64,000 bases of DNA from Rhodovulum sp. 12E13. Its GTDB lineage: Bacteria > Pseudomonadota > Alphaproteobacteria > Rhodobacterales > Rhodobacteraceae. The notes below the pieces were generated by a model. It was not told where the DNA came from. It saw nothing but the letters and a program-made list of their open reading frames with translations, and searched no databases. Shown in pieces: positions 35,030 through 45,129 of this stretch (position 1 is the stretch's first letter; every line of letters starts with the position of its first letter). The translations under genes and the position numbers were made by a program. The DNA is taken from assembly GCF_003340565.1 (NCBI RefSeq), contig NZ_QPLK01000019.1:24649-88648 (forward strand), in the 5' to 3' direction.

Positions 35030-35818
35030 CCGGTCCGCGCCCGACGCAAGGGGCTCGTGGCCGCGCATCGCCGCCCCGAGGCCGACCCGCTGTCGAGCAC
35101 CCCGCATATTGCCATGCACCTCGGGCCCGACCCGCGTGCTCCGGCCGTTTGCGACGGGTGCCGCGGAGCGGAGCAGGAACGCGCTTGCAGACCGCGCCGA
35201 GGCGGGCCGGACTTCGAAAACCGGCACCCGGCAAACCCCGATCCGGGCGGAGCCGACGCCGCGGCGCGACCCATGATGATCCAGAGGCGAACCTCGGCAC
35301 GCCGGACGACCGCGCGGAACCGATCAAGCGCGAGTTGAGTGAGCCGCCCCGCCTTGCCCGGAGCGTGTTTCGTACAAGCCCGCGGCCTCCGCCGACCAGA
35401 TCACCGCATGGCGGGACGCGGTGACGGACATGTGCGAGACGAGCGCGGACGTGCTCCGGTCTCCTTCGGCCGCACCCTCCATCGGCAGCGGGCCAACCAA
35501 CCCGACGCCGCTCTCGTCGCCGCGTTCGAGGATATCGACACCTTCCGGAGCCATGTCGGCAGCGACAAGCTCACCGCCCGTGTCGAGGATCACGCCTTCC
35601 ACGTGACCGCGAATCTCGCCCTGATCCAGCACGAAATGAAAGGCTGCGGTGCGGTCCGCCCCCCGCCCCGGGATAAGGGCGAACGCGGCCGGGCCACGCT
35701 CGAAGGGCCATGCCGCAAACCGGGTGATGGCGCCTGGAACGCAACCGCACCGGCGCGGTTTGCCCCGTGGCCGCCCCAGCCGGCCGCGACACCGCGCAGC
35801 CAGCCCGATGGAGTGCCA
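35030..35818. other. 789-base stretch without a convincing gene
   Basis: The stretch lies between the MocR gene and the aldehyde oxidoreductase operon. Open frames exist on both strands (the longest on the minus strand reaches into the following gene), but none shows a recognisable domain, a good ribosome site with a fitting start, or a signal peptide. It probably holds the promoter of the oxidoreductase operon and perhaps the decayed remains of a regulator gene. Confidence 0.4.
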
Positions 35819-36352
35819 ATGGAGATCACCCTCACCGTGAACGGACGCGCTCAGGCCCTCGAGCTGGATCCGAGGACCACCCTGCTCGACGCACTGCGGG
35901 ATCACCTTCAGCTCACGGGCACCAAGAAGGGGTGCGACCACGGGCAATGCGGCGCCTGCACGATCCTGCTGAACGGCAGGCGCATCAATGCGTGCCTGAC
36001 CCTCGCCGCGATGCACGAGGCCGACGAGATCGCCACGATCGAGGGGCTCGCCCCCCCCGACGACCCGGGCGCGCTTCAGGCGGCCTTTCTGCATCACGAC
36101 GGCTTCCAGTGCGGCTACTGCACGCCCGGCCAGATCGTGTCGGCGACGGGAATGCTGGAAGAGGCGCGCGCCGGCTGGCCGAGCCACGTCTCGCCGAACC
36201 TCGAAGCCGAGGTGGCGCTCGACCGCAGCGAGGTGGCCGAGCGCATGAGCGGCAACCTGTGCCGCTGCGCCGCCTATACCGGGATCGTCGAGGCGATCCT
36301 CGAGACCGCCGAGCAGGAGCGAGACGTCGAGCCCCGGGAGGCGGCGGAATGA
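35819..36352 (+). CDS. Aldehyde oxidoreductase, 2Fe-2S subunit (PaoA-like)
   Basis: A 177-residue small subunit of the xanthine oxidase family. The plant-ferredoxin cluster is bound by C39, C44, C47 and C59 (in [18 protein letters not shown] and NACLTL). The second cluster is bound by C98, C101, C148 and C150 ([10 protein letters not shown] and NLCRCAAY). It passes electrons from molybdenum to FAD. It is very close to the core of E. coli PaoA but begins directly at MEITLTVNG, without PaoA's Tat leader, so the complex should be cytoplasmic. It overlaps the FAD subunit by ATGA. Confidence 0.92.
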   Translation: MEITLTVNGRAQALELDPRTTLLDALRDHLQLTGTKKGCDHGQCGACTILLNGRRINACLTLAAMHEADEIATIEGLAPPDDPGALQAAFLHHDGFQCGYCTPGQIVSATGMLEEARAGWPSHVSPNLEAEVALDRSEVAERMSGNLCRCAAYTGIVEAILETAEQERDVEPREAAE

Positions 36353-37341
36353 AGCCGTTCGACTATGTCCGCGCCGACAGCCCCCGGTCCGCCGTCGCGG
36401 CGGGAGGAGCGCGCGCCCGGTTCATCGCCGGGGGCACCAACCTGATCGACCTGATGAAGCTCGAGGTCGAGGCGCCGGAGCGCCTCGTCGACATCAGCCG
36501 GCTCGACCTCGGCGGGATCGGCCCGGCGGAGGGCGGCGGCCTGCGGATCGGCGCGCTGGCGTCGAATGCCGATGTGGCCGCCGCTCATGCGGTCCGCCGC
36601 GACTACCCCGCGCTCGCGCGCGCCCTGCTCTCCGGCGCCTCCGGCCAGATCCGCAACAAGGCAACGACCGGCGGCAACCTGCTTCAGCGGACCCGGTGCC
36701 CCTACTTCACCGACACGTCGCAGCCCTGCAACAAGCGGCGCCCCGGCAAGGGATGCGCCGCCATCGGGGGGCACACGCGCAACCACGCCATTCTCGGCGC
36801 GACCTCCCACTGCATCGCGACCCATCCCAGCGACATGGCCGTGGCCCTGCGTGCCCTCGACGCCTCTGTGGAAATCGAGGGCGCGGATGGCAGCCGACGC
36901 AGGATGACCGTCGGCGAGCTCTACAGGTTGCCGGGCGACGCGCCGGACCGGGACACGACGCTCGAGGCCGGCGAGCTGATCACGGCCGTCATCCTGCCGC
37001 CGCCGCCCGCCGGCGCGGCCCAGAGCTACCGGAAGGTGCGCGACCGGGCGTCCTATGCCTTCGCCCTCGTCTCGCTGGCCTGCGTGGCGAAGATGGAAGA
37101 CGGGCGCATCGACCAGGTCGCGCTCGCCTTCGGCGGGATCGCCCCGGTCCCGTGGCGCGACGGCGCGGCGGAGGAGGCGCTTCGGGGGGAAAACCCCGGG
37201 CCCGAGGTGTTCGAGCACGCCGCCGATATCCTGCTGGCCGATGCCGAAAGGCAGGGTGACAACGCGTTCAAGATCCCGCTCGTCAGACGCCTGCTCAAGG
37301 CCGAACTGGCGCGGGCGACGGGAACGGGAGATCAGCGATGA
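36349..37341 (+). CDS. Aldehyde oxidoreductase, FAD and 4Fe-4S subunit (PaoB-like)
   Basis: A 330-residue FAD subunit (CoxM family). The FAD loop reads [13 protein letters not shown] (residues 25-37) with [15 protein letters not shown] further on. C117, C127, C136 and C155 (the last in [12 protein letters not shown]) match the extra 4Fe-4S cluster that distinguishes PaoB and 4-hydroxybenzoyl-CoA reductase type subunits from ordinary xanthine dehydrogenases. The start overlaps the previous stop (ATGA). It hands electrons to the final acceptor. Confidence 0.92.
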   Translation: MKPFDYVRADSPRSAVAAGGARARFIAGGTNLIDLMKLEVEAPERLVDISRLDLGGIGPAEGGGLRIGALASNADVAAAHAVRRDYPALARALLSGASGQIRNKATTGGNLLQRTRCPYFTDTSQPCNKRRPGKGCAAIGGHTRNHAILGATSHCIATHPSDMAVALRALDASVEIEGADGSRRRMTVGELYRLPGDAPDRDTTLEAGELITAVILPPPPAGAAQSYRKVRDRASYAFALVSLACVAKMEDGRIDQVALAFGGIAPVPWRDGAAEEALRGENPGPEVFEHAADILLADAERQGDNAFKIPLVRRLLKAELARATGTGDQR

Positions 37342-39527
37342 CGGCCCGGTTCACCATGGACGAGACCCAGCCCCGTCTGCTCGACGAGACCGCGCAGGGC
37401 GTGATCCACGAACCGATGGACCGGCCGGAAGGGCGGCTGAAGGTGACCGGTTGCGCCCGATACGCCGCCGAGCACGTGTTGGAGGGCATGGCCGAGGGCG
37501 TTCTCGTGCGCGCCCGGGTCGGGCGCGGCCGGGTGTCCTGCGCAGACGAGGAGGCCGTGCGCGCGATGCCGGGCGTGCTGGGCGTCTATTCCGACTCGCG
37601 CATGCTTCAGGTGCCGGCGCATGGCGGGGCCGGGACGGCCCCCGCCCAGGGGCCCGACGAGGTGCGCTATTTCGGTCAGCCCGTCGCGCTCGTCGTCGCC
37701 GAGACGCCGCAGCAGGCCCGCCACGCCGCCGAGGCGCTGCAGGTGACCTACGAGGAGGAGCCGGGCGACTTCGACCCCGACGCGGCCGGCACCGTCGACC
37801 GGCCGGACAAGCGCGCCCTCGACCAGGGCGATCTGGACCAGGCCATGGCGGGCGCCCACCGCACCGTCGACGTGACCTGCACGACCGCGCCGCAGCACGC
37901 CGCGGCGATGGAGCCGCATGCCGCCGTGGCCGTGTGGGAGGGCGACCGTCTCACGCTTCACGGCACGTTGCAGATGCTGAAGCACAATCGCGCCGAACTC
38001 GCCGACGCGCTCGGCGTCGCGGAAGAGCAGGTCCGGATCCTGTCTCCCCATGTCGGGGGCGGCTTCGGCTCCAAGCTCGGCATCTCGGCGGAATCGGTCG
38101 CGGCGGCCCTCGCCGCAAGGGCGCTCGGCCGCCCGGTGCGCGTGGTGATGAGCCGTCAGCAGGTATTCGAGACGACGACCCACCGGACGGCGACTCGCCA
38201 GCGGATCCGGCTCGCCGCCGACGCCGACGGACGTCTGACCGCGATCGGGCACGAGGACCGCGTCTACAACCTGCCCGGCAACGCCTTTTCCGAGCCGACC
38301 GCCCAGTCCACCCATTTTCTCTATGCCGGTGAAAACCGTCGGATGGCGCAGGAGGTCGCCCGGGTGAACCGGGCCTGCACCGGCGCCGTCCGCGCCCCGG
38401 GAGAGGCGGTGGGGATGCTCGCGCTCGAGGGGGCCATGGACGAGATGGCCGAGGCTCTCGGGCTCGATCCGATCGCGTTTCGCAAGCGCAACATCCCCCA
38501 GCGCCATCCGGAGACGGGGCAGCCCTATTCCGCGCGGGCGCTGGCCGGATGCATGGACGACGGCGCGCGCCGCTTCGGCTGGGAGGCGCGCGATCCGCGC
38601 CCGGCGCAGCGGCGCGAGGGAGAATGGTGGATCGGCATCGGCATGGCCGCGGCCGCCCGTGTCAACCTCGTCTCGCCGTCGCGGGCCCGCGTGACGCTGC
38701 GCGAGGACGGCTCGGCGCTGGTCGAGACCGACATGACCGACATCGGAACAGGCACCTACGCGATCCTCAACCAGATCGCGGCCGAGATGCTGGGCCTGTC
38801 GCCCGCGCGCGTGGAGGTGCGGCTCGGCGACACCGACCTGCCGCCCGCCTCGGGCTCCGGCGGGTCGATGGGAGCGTCTTCGGCGGGGTCGTCCGTCTTC
38901 GTCGCCTGCCGCGCCTTGCGCAAGACGGTCGCCGGCCGGCTCGGCTGCCACGAGCACGAGCTGACCCTCAAGGACGGCACGGCGACCTGCGCCAACCGGC
39001 GCGCCCGGTTGCACGAACTGGCGGCGTCGGGGGCGCTGTCGGAGGAGGGCGAGTTCAGGCCCGGCACCACGAAGAAGCAGGTCAGCCAAGCGAGCTACGG
39101 GGCGTTCTTCGCCGAGGTCGCCGTGAACGGGGTCACGGGCGAGACGCGGGTGCGCCGGATGGACGGCACCTTCGCCGCCGGGCGCATCCTCAACGAGAAG
39201 ACCGCACGCTCGCAATGCCAGGGCGGGATGATCTGGGGCATCGGCGCGGCGCTGACAGAAGAAATGGTCTTCGATCCCCGCGACGGCCATGTGGTGAACC
39301 GCGATCTCGCGGGATACCACATCCCGGTCAACGCCGACGCGCCGCCCATCGGGGTGACGTTCCTCGAGGAGCGCGACGACCATGCCTGTCCGATCCAGTC
39401 CAAGGGTGTGGGCGAGCTCGGCATCTCCGGCGCCGGCGCAGCGATCCTGAACGCGATCTACAACGCAACGGGCCTCCGCCTGCGCGACTACCCGGTGCGG
39501 CCCGAGGCCATCCTGAGCGATACCTGA
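37338..39527 (+). CDS. Aldehyde oxidoreductase, molybdenum subunit (PaoC-like)
   Basis: A 729-residue molybdopterin subunit, close in length to PaoC (732). The hammerhead domain occupies residues 1-150 with GCARYAAEH and [17 protein letters not shown]. The Moco-binding domain has GGGFGSKLG and [10 protein letters not shown], and a catalytic glutamate, E693, sits in [10 protein letters not shown]. It hydroxylates an aldehyde, probably aromatic or N-heterocyclic, to the acid using water. The start overlaps the FAD subunit (ATGA). A dedicated XdhC/PaoD chaperone gene is not seen in the window and must lie elsewhere. Confidence 0.92.
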   Translation: MTARFTMDETQPRLLDETAQGVIHEPMDRPEGRLKVTGCARYAAEHVLEGMAEGVLVRARVGRGRVSCADEEAVRAMPGVLGVYSDSRMLQVPAHGGAGTAPAQGPDEVRYFGQPVALVVAETPQQARHAAEALQVTYEEEPGDFDPDAAGTVDRPDKRALDQGDLDQAMAGAHRTVDVTCTTAPQHAAAMEPHAAVAVWEGDRLTLHGTLQMLKHNRAELADALGVAEEQVRILSPHVGGGFGSKLGISAESVAAALAARALGRPVRVVMSRQQVFETTTHRTATRQRIRLAADADGRLTAIGHEDRVYNLPGNAFSEPTAQSTHFLYAGENRRMAQEVARVNRACTGAVRAPGEAVGMLALEGAMDEMAEALGLDPIAFRKRNIPQRHPETGQPYSARALAGCMDDGARRFGWEARDPRPAQRREGEWWIGIGMAAAARVNLVSPSRARVTLREDGSALVETDMTDIGTGTYAILNQIAAEMLGLSPARVEVRLGDTDLPPASGSGGSMGASSAGSSVFVACRALRKTVAGRLGCHEHELTLKDGTATCANRRARLHELAASGALSEEGEFRPGTTKKQVSQASYGAFFAEVAVNGVTGETRVRRMDGTFAAGRILNEKTARSQCQGGMIWGIGAALTEEMVFDPRDGHVVNRDLAGYHIPVNADAPPIGVTFLEERDDHACPIQSKGVGELGISGAGAAILNAIYNATGLRLRDYPVRPEAILSDT

Positions 39528-39830
39528 GGCGACCGGGATTTCCCGGTGAGCGCTGCAAGGTCCGGGGCCGCTGCCGGCCGATGCGGCTCCGCAGACGGCC
39601 GCGCGGGTTTTCCCATGCTCCCCTCTACCCCCGTCATTGGCGTCTCGCCGTCCTCCCCGTCATCGGCGACACGCTCGAGCGCCGCCCGCTGCCCCGATGC
39701 GCCGCCGCCAGCCTGCTCGGTCGCGCCGCACCCCGTCGACCGACCCGGCAGGCGTGTCGCCGCGACGCCCGTCCGTCGTTGCCGGTGACGGCGGCTCGCG
39801 CACCGTCGCACCGGGACCGCCGGAACGCGG
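39528..39830. other. Gap between convergent genes, with hairpin at 39532-39547
   Basis: No gene is seen. Five bases after the PaoC-like stop there is a perfect self-complementary element, ACCGGGATTTCCCGGT (39532-39547), able to form a six- or seven-pair stem. Without a T-run it is only a possible terminator for the oxidoreductase operon. Confidence 0.4.
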
Positions 39831-40766
39831 TCAGCTCGTCAGGGCGTGCGCGACCTCGTCCTGCATGGCGACGATCGCCTCCGTCAGATGTGCGGCGAAC
39901 GACCTGGCGAGCCGCGCCTGCGTCGCGTAGCCGGGCGCGAGGATCGAAACGCTGTTTCCCACGCGCGGCGCGAAGCGCCGTATCGCCAGTCGCGCCTCCT
40001 GGCGCGCGGCGACGTGGCTGTAGGCGGTGATCATGTCGCAGACCATGTAGCACAGGCCGGCCTCCACGAACTGTATGCCCGGCAGAAAGGTCCTCAGTTC
40101 CAGGCGCTTGTTGAAACGCCGGCCAGCCTGCACGAACGCCGCCTCGGTCTGGACCGCGGTCGTGTGCTCTTCGAACAGGATCGCCATCGGCTTGCCGTCG
40201 AGGTCGTCGGGCGTGATCTCGGCGGCCTGCGCCAGCGGGTCGGATTTCGGGACGACGCAGACGCATTCCAGATCGAAATCGGTCTGGTGGATCGAGGGCC
40301 GCCGGGCCGGCGTCTCTGCAAAGCCGATGTCGTATTGCTGCGAGGCGATCAGGTCCTCGATGACGGCCGAGGACCGCATGATCAGCGCAACGTCGACCTC
40401 GGGCTTGTCCTGCAGGAAGCCGGTCATGAGGCGCGGCAGGAAAAAGTCCGAGGCGGCGGGGTGGCAGGCGATGCGCAGCCGGCCCCGCTGGAGCGCGCCC
40501 AGTTGGCCCAGCGCGCGCTTGGTCCGGTCGAGCCGGTCGAGGATCGCCTCGCATTCCTCGAGGAAGTAGAGCGCTTCGGGCGTGGGGGTCAGGCGCCCGT
40601 GCTCGCGCAGGAACAGCGCGAAGCCGACCTCCGCTTCCAGCGTCCCGATCGTGCTGCTCACCGCGGGCTGGGTGCGGCCGAGCGTTCGCGCCGCCTGCGA
40701 GATCGAGCCGCTGCGCATCACCTCGACGAAGGTGGCGATCTGCCGGACCGAGAGGTTCATTGGCAT
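39831..40766 (-). CDS. LysR family transcriptional regulator
   Basis: A 311-residue LysR protein. The winged helix spans residues 3-62, with SISQAARTLGRTQPAVSSTIGTLE as recognition helix, and is followed by a two-lobed substrate-binding-like domain. It is divergent from the TRAP/oxidase operon, 100 bases away, and should control it using the TRAP substrate or its oxidation product as co-inducer. ATG codons at 40766 and 40760 are both possible starts. Confidence 0.92.
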   Translation of the reverse strand: MPMNLSVRQIATFVEVMRSGSISQAARTLGRTQPAVSSTIGTLEAEVGFALFLREHGRLTPTPEALYFLEECEAILDRLDRTKRALGQLGALQRGRLRIACHPAASDFFLPRLMTGFLQDKPEVDVALIMRSSAVIEDLIASQQYDIGFAETPARRPSIHQTDFDLECVCVVPKSDPLAQAAEITPDDLDGKPMAILFEEHTTAVQTEAAFVQAGRRFNKRLELRTFLPGIQFVEAGLCYMVCDMITAYSHVAARQEARLAIRRFAPRVGNSVSILAPGYATQARLARSFAAHLTEAIVAMQDEVAHALTS

Positions 40767-40773
40767 AACCCTG

Positions 40774-40791
40774 ATCTATGACCTTACAGAT
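40774..40791. promoter_or_regulatory. Candidate LysR binding site
   Basis: ATCT and AGAT arms separated by 10 bases lie just upstream of the LysR gene start, in the 100-base divergent region. Interrupted dyads of this kind are usual for LysR regulators. The surrounding 40760-40815 is AT-rich. Confidence 0.35.
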
Positions 40792-40866
40792 ATTTTGAAA
40801 TTGTTTTTATGACCTCTGTCCAGCCAAGTTGACGTGGCGCCGGGTTGACACCGGCGGGGGAGGACC

Positions 40867-41334
40867 ATGGACCGCTTCTCGAAATACCTTCTGACCGGGC
40901 TGATCGGCATCGTCGCGCTGGGCCAGTTCGTCCAGGTCGTCACGCGCTACGTGCTGCAGGTGCCGGTGATGGGGCTGGAGGAGACGATGCTCTACCCCAC
41001 GCTGTGGCTCTACATGCTGGGCGCGGTGAACGCCTCGCGCGAGAACACGCATATCCGAGCCAACGTGCTCGAGATCTTCCTCAAGACAGATCGCCAGCAC
41101 ACGATCCTCGCCATCGTCGGCGAGATCATCAGCCTGATCGTGGGGCTGTGGCTGCTCTCCTGGGCGTGGGACTTCACGCAGTATTCGTGGCGCGTCTGGA
41201 AGGAGAGCCCGACCCTCTACATCCCCACCTTCTTCTCCAACGTGGCGCTCGTGATCGGGCTGGGCCTGATGATGCTCTACACCGCGTGGCACCTGTGGGG
41301 CCACGTGCGGACCCTGACAGGAGCGGCCCGATGA
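40867..41334 (+). CDS. TRAP transporter small permease (DctQ type)
   Basis: A 155-residue protein with four membrane helices, the size and layout of DctQ. It contains the ENTHIRANVLEIFLKT segment, in which ExxHIRxD-like residues are conserved in the family. It works with the large permease (ATGA overlap) and the periplasmic DctP-type protein. The start follows GGGAGGA. Confidence 0.92.
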   Translation: MDRFSKYLLTGLIGIVALGQFVQVVTRYVLQVPVMGLEETMLYPTLWLYMLGAVNASRENTHIRANVLEIFLKTDRQHTILAIVGEIISLIVGLWLLSWAWDFTQYSWRVWKESPTLYIPTFFSNVALVIGLGLMMLYTAWHLWGHVRTLTGAAR

Positions 41335-42629
41335 TCGAGATCGCGCTTCTGGCCATCGGCGTGCTGGTGCTCACGCTGACGCTCGGCGTGCCGCTGCCCT
41401 TCTGCTTCGGCGCGGCGCTGATGGTCATGTACTTCATCGGCGACGTGACGATGAAGGGCATGATGCTCTGGGGCTTCCAGCAGCTCGGCAACCCGGTGCT
41501 TCTGGCCATCCCGCTCTTCGTGCTCGCCGGCACGATCATGTCCGAAAGCGGGATCGCCGCGTCGCTCCTGCGCTTCGTCAACGCCTTCGTGGGGCATGTG
41601 CGCGGGGGCCTCGGCGTGGTGGCGGCCGTCTCCTGCGCGGTGATCGGCGCGATCTCGGGTTCCGGCCTCACCGGCATCGCCGCGATCGGGCCGCTCCTGA
41701 TCCCCGAGATGGAAAAGCGCGGCTATCCCCGCGAATACGCCACCGCGCTCATCGCCAATTCCTCGATCCTCGGCCTGCTCATCCCGCCCTCGGTGACGAT
41801 GATCGTCTACGGCTGGGTGACCGATACCTCGATCCTCGCCTGTTTCCTCGCCACGCTGGGGCCGGGCCTGCTGATCATGTTCAACTTCTCGGTCGCCAAC
41901 CTGGTGATGAGCCGGAAGTTCACCCTGCATCTCGACGACAAGCCGTCCTTTTCCGAGCTGAGCACGGAAGTGGCAAGGCGCGGCTTCCACGCCACGCCCG
42001 CCCTGCTGATGCCGGTGATGATCCTCGGCGGCATCTACGGCGGTATCATGACGCCCACCGAGGCGGCCGCGCTCGCGGTGATCTACGCCATCCCCGTGGG
42101 CTTCCTGATCTACAAGGGCCTGCGCTGGGAGAACTTCCTGTCCGCTGGCAAGGAGGCCGCGACGGCCGTCGGCGCGATCATGATCATGATCCTGTTCTCG
42201 ATGATCCTGGGGCAGATGTTCGTCTACGAGAGCATCCCGCAGGAGCTGGTGGGCGCCATCTTCGGCATCACCGAGAACAAGGTGATCCTGCTGATCCTCA
42301 TCAACATCCTGCTGTTCCTCGTCGGCATGGTGGTCAACGACGTCACCGCCATCATCCTGATCGCGCCGCTCCTTCTGCCGCTGATGAACGCGCTCGGCGT
42401 CTCCCCGGTGCAGTTCGCCGCGATCATGGGCGTGAACACGGCCATGGGCGGGGTGACGCCCCCCTATGCCTCGATCCTCTATCTCGGCGCGCGGATCGGC
42501 AACGTGAAGGTCACCAAGGTGATCCCGCCCGCGATGGTGCTGATCGTCACCGGCTACGTCCCGGTCGTGTTCCTCACCTCGCTCTGGCCCGATCTCTCGC
42601 TCTTCCTGCCGAGCCTGTTCGGCTACTGA
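41331..42629 (+). CDS. TRAP transporter large permease (DctM type)
   Basis: A 432-residue membrane protein with about 12 helices. It shows the DctM landmarks IPLFVLAGTIMSESGIA, AISGSGLTGIAAIG, NSSILGLLIPPSVTMIVYGW and TPTEAAALAV. It uses the sodium gradient to move the solute presented by the DctP-type binding protein. Only the part from 41331 is real; the frame continues upstream through the small permease gene in another reading. Confidence 0.95.
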   Translation: MIEIALLAIGVLVLTLTLGVPLPFCFGAALMVMYFIGDVTMKGMMLWGFQQLGNPVLLAIPLFVLAGTIMSESGIAASLLRFVNAFVGHVRGGLGVVAAVSCAVIGAISGSGLTGIAAIGPLLIPEMEKRGYPREYATALIANSSILGLLIPPSVTMIVYGWVTDTSILACFLATLGPGLLIMFNFSVANLVMSRKFTLHLDDKPSFSELSTEVARRGFHATPALLMPVMILGGIYGGIMTPTEAAALAVIYAIPVGFLIYKGLRWENFLSAGKEAATAVGAIMIMILFSMILGQMFVYESIPQELVGAIFGITENKVILLILINILLFLVGMVVNDVTAIILIAPLLLPLMNALGVSPVQFAAIMGVNTAMGGVTPPYASILYLGARIGNVKVTKVIPPAMVLIVTGYVPVVFLTSLWPDLSLFLPSLFGY

Positions 42630-42659
42630 CCCACCCCCACCCAACGGAGGACCAATCCC

Positions 42660-43661
42660 ATGAAACACTTCCTGACCGGCACCGCTGCCGCCGCGCTGAT
42701 GGCGCTCTCGGGCGTCGCACAGGCGACCGAGCTCAAGATGAGCCACGTCCGCCCGCAGGACGCCACCATCGACGTCGAGCTGCGCGCCTTCGCCGAGAGC
42801 GTGGCCGAGGCCACCGGCGGCGACGTGACCGTCGAGATCTTCCCCGCCTCGGCGCTGGGCGACTACACCACGGTGCAGGAGCGGATCTCGGTCGGCGCCA
42901 TCGACATGGCCACCCAGCCGGCGGCGACCGGCGCCGACCGGCGCATGCAGATCAGCTCGTTCCCCTATCTCGCCAACTCGTGGGACGACGCCCGCGCGAT
43001 CTACGGCCCCGGCGGCCCCGTGCGCGAGGTGATGGCCGATCTCTACGCCGAGCAGGACATCACGATGCTCGCGGCCTACCCGGTGTATTTCGGCGGCATC
43101 TCGCTCAACACCGACCCGGTGAACCCGGGCGACCCCAGCCAGTCGAACGGCATCAAGGTGCGCGTGCCCGGCATCAAGAGCTTCCAGCTGACGGGCGAGG
43201 CGCTGGGCTACATCCCCTCGCCGATCCCGTTCTCGGAAGCCTTCACCGCGATCCAGACCGGCGTGGTCGACGGCGTGATCGGCTCGGGCGCAGAGGGCTA
43301 CTACGCTTCGTTCCGCGACGTGACCAAGGCCTACATCCCCGCCAACACCCATTTCGAGGTGTGGTACATGCTGATCTCCGACGGCTCCATGGCCGAGCTC
43401 GACGCCGAGGACCAGGCGGCGCTCCAGGCCGCCGCCGAGGGGTTCGAGGCGCAGCGCTGGACCGTGGCCGAGGAAGACCAGGGCAAGTGGGAGCAGCGGC
43501 TGGCCGACGAGCTCGGCGCGACCGTGGTGGAGCTGACCGACGACCAGCTCGCCGCGATGGCCGCCAAGGTGCGCGACGAGGTCTGGCCGGTGGTGCTGGA
43601 GGATGTCGGCGTCGAGTGGGGCCAGGCGATCCTCGACCAGGTCGGCGCCTCGGGCATGTGA
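42660..43661 (+). CDS. TRAP transporter substrate-binding protein (DctP type)
   Basis: A 333-residue periplasmic binding protein with a Sec signal peptide (residues 1-23, cleavage near AQATE). It carries the DctP pattern EIFPASALGDYTTVQERISVGAIDMA and PIPFSEAFTAIQTGVVDGV with the conserved carboxylate-binding arginine region (KVRVPGIKSFQ). The ligand is probably a carboxylate such as an N-substituted or cyclic amino acid, judging by the oxidase genes that follow. Confidence 0.94.
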   Translation: MKHFLTGTAAAALMALSGVAQATELKMSHVRPQDATIDVELRAFAESVAEATGGDVTVEIFPASALGDYTTVQERISVGAIDMATQPAATGADRRMQISSFPYLANSWDDARAIYGPGGPVREVMADLYAEQDITMLAAYPVYFGGISLNTDPVNPGDPSQSNGIKVRVPGIKSFQLTGEALGYIPSPIPFSEAFTAIQTGVVDGVIGSGAEGYYASFRDVTKAYIPANTHFEVWYMLISDGSMAELDAEDQAALQAAAEGFEAQRWTVAEEDQGKWEQRLADELGATVVELTDDQLAAMAAKVRDEVWPVVLEDVGVEWGQAILDQVGASGM

Positions 43662-43669
43662 GCGCGCGC

Positions 43670-43697
43670 GCCCCGGCCCGCCTCGCGCGGCCGGGGC
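43670..43697 (+). promoter_or_regulatory. Intercistronic hairpin after TRAP binding-protein gene
   Basis: A perfect nine-base-pair stem (GCCCCGGCC at 43670-43678 and its complement at 43689-43697) with a 10-base loop, starting nine bases after the binding-protein stop and 51 bases before the next gene. No T-run. It likely sets a higher message level for the binding protein than for the downstream enzymes. Confidence 0.55.
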
Positions 43698-43748
43698 AAG
43701 CGCAGACAAGGGGCGGACCCGCGCCGCCCCGCCACCCCGGGGAGCGGC

Positions 43749-44849
43749 ATGGACTGGGATTACGCCATCATCGGCGGCGGGGTCGTCGGCCTGTCGGTCG
43801 CGTGGGGGCTGCTCAGGCGCGACCTGCGCGTCGCCGTTATCGACGGCGACGACGGGGCGTTCCGCGCGAGCCGGGGCAATTTCGGGCTGGTCTGGGTCCA
43901 GTCCAAGGGCATGAACGAGCCCCGCTATGCAAGGTGGTCGCAACGCTCGGCCGCCGCATGGGCGGGCTTCGCCGAGGAACTCGCCGAGCGCACCGGCCGG
44001 AGCGTCGGGCTGGAGCAGAACGGCGGCTACGACCTGCACTTCTCGGAGGAGACGCTCGCGGCGACCGTCGCCAAATACGAAGAACTGAAGGAAAGGCTCG
44101 ACGGCGACTACCCGTTCGAGGTGCTCGGCCACAACGCGCTGCGCAAGGAGGAGCCCGCCATCGGGCCGACGGTCGTCGGCGCGATCCTCCACCACCAGGA
44201 CGGGCACGCCAACCCGCTCAACCTGCTCATGGCGCTCGCCGACGATGTCCGCCGCATGGGCGGCCGGGTGCTGACCGGAAAGACGGTAACCGAGGTGACA
44301 AAACCCGACGGCTTCCGCGTCGCCTGCTCCGACGGCACGCAGGTCGCCGCCGGCAAGATCGTCCTGTCGGCCGGGCTGGGCGCGGCGCAGCTCGGGCCTC
44401 GGCTCGGCTTCCGCGCGCCGGTCCGGCCCCAGCGCGGGCAGGTGCTGATCACGGAAAAGCTGCCGAAGATGATCAACCGTCCCTCGCTGATCGCCCGGCA
44501 GGTGGACGAGGGCGGCATCCAGATCGGCGCCACCAACGAGGAGGTGGGCCTCGACGACGGCGTGACTCAGCCGGGCCTGTCGCACCTCGCCGCCGAGGCC
44601 ATCGCCGCCTACCCGGCGCTCGCCAGGGCGCAGCTCGTCCGCAGCTGGGGGGCGCTGCGCGTCCTCTCGCCCGACGGGCTGCCGATCTACCAGGAGAGCG
44701 CCGAGATGCCGGGCGCCTATCTCGTCACCTGCCACAGCGGCATCACGCTGGCCGCCGCCCACGCCCTCACCCTGCCCGACTGGCTGGAGAGCACCGGCGC
44801 CGCGCCCGACCTGGAGGCCTTCAGTGAAGCCCGCTTCGCCGTTTCTTGA
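43749..44849 (+). CDS. FAD-dependent amino/imino acid oxidoreductase (DAO family, catalytic subunit)
   Basis: A 366-residue flavoprotein. The dinucleotide loop reads YAIIGGGVVGLSVAWGLL (residues 4-21) and a C-terminal SCRSG-like FAD segment follows (VTCHSGITLAAAHA). With the next two genes it matches the three-subunit D-hydroxyproline dehydrogenase/opine oxidase type, in which this subunit removes hydrogen from a secondary or D-amine to give an imine. The start follows GGGGAG. It overlaps the ferredoxin-like gene by 26 bases. Confidence 0.88.
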   Translation: MDWDYAIIGGGVVGLSVAWGLLRRDLRVAVIDGDDGAFRASRGNFGLVWVQSKGMNEPRYARWSQRSAAAWAGFAEELAERTGRSVGLEQNGGYDLHFSEETLAATVAKYEELKERLDGDYPFEVLGHNALRKEEPAIGPTVVGAILHHQDGHANPLNLLMALADDVRRMGGRVLTGKTVTEVTKPDGFRVACSDGTQVAAGKIVLSAGLGAAQLGPRLGFRAPVRPQRGQVLITEKLPKMINRPSLIARQVDEGGIQIGATNEEVGLDDGVTQPGLSHLAAEAIAAYPALARAQLVRSWGALRVLSPDGLPIYQESAEMPGAYLVTCHSGITLAAAHALTLPDWLESTGAAPDLEAFSEARFAVS

Positions 44850-45129
44850 GCTGGACGAGGGGCCGCGCGTGCGCGTGGTCTTCGACGGCACGCCCCTCGA
44901 TCTGCGCGCGGGCGCCAACCTCGCCGCCGCCCTGCTCGCCGCCGGCGTGCAGACGCTCCGCCACACCTCCGTCTCCGGCGCCCCGCGCGGGCCGTTCTGC
45001 ATGATGGGCGCCTGCTACGACTGCCTCGTGGAGATCGACGGCGTGGTGCGGCAGGCCTGCATGACGGAGGTCGCCGAGGGCATGGAGATCGCGCGGCCGC
45101 GCGCCGGGGAGGCCGGACATGGCGCATAG
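44824..45129 (+). CDS. Small 2Fe-2S ferredoxin-like subunit
   Basis: A 101-residue protein. Its iron-sulfur ligands lie in the stretch GPFCMMGACYDCLVEIDG plus QACMTEV. It links the two flavin subunits in hydroxyproline-dehydrogenase-type (Lhp/Hpb) or opine oxidase complexes. The start is GTG, inside the end of the catalytic-subunit gene, and its end overlaps the next gene by 11 bases, signs of tight translational coupling. Confidence 0.88.
   Translation: MKPASPFLELDEGPRVRVVFDGTPLDLRAGANLAAALLAAGVQTLRHTSVSGAPRGPFCMMGACYDCLVEIDGVVRQACMTEVAEGMEIARPRAGEAGHGA

Noticed and set aside
35324..36187. Minus-strand open frame of 287 codons before and into the PaoA-like gene
   Set aside because: Its first third is antisense to the 2Fe-2S subunit, and the rest shows no recognisable domain or fitting start.
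37332..39383. Minus-strand open frame of 683 codons opposite the PaoC-like gene
   Set aside because: Antisense of a strongly recognised molybdenum subunit; no motif or ribosome site.
41277..45002. Very long minus-strand open frame (1241 codons) across the TRAP and oxidase genes
   Set aside because: It is the antisense of well-supported plus-strand genes, rich in R, H, D and G, with no domain; typical of GC-rich DNA.
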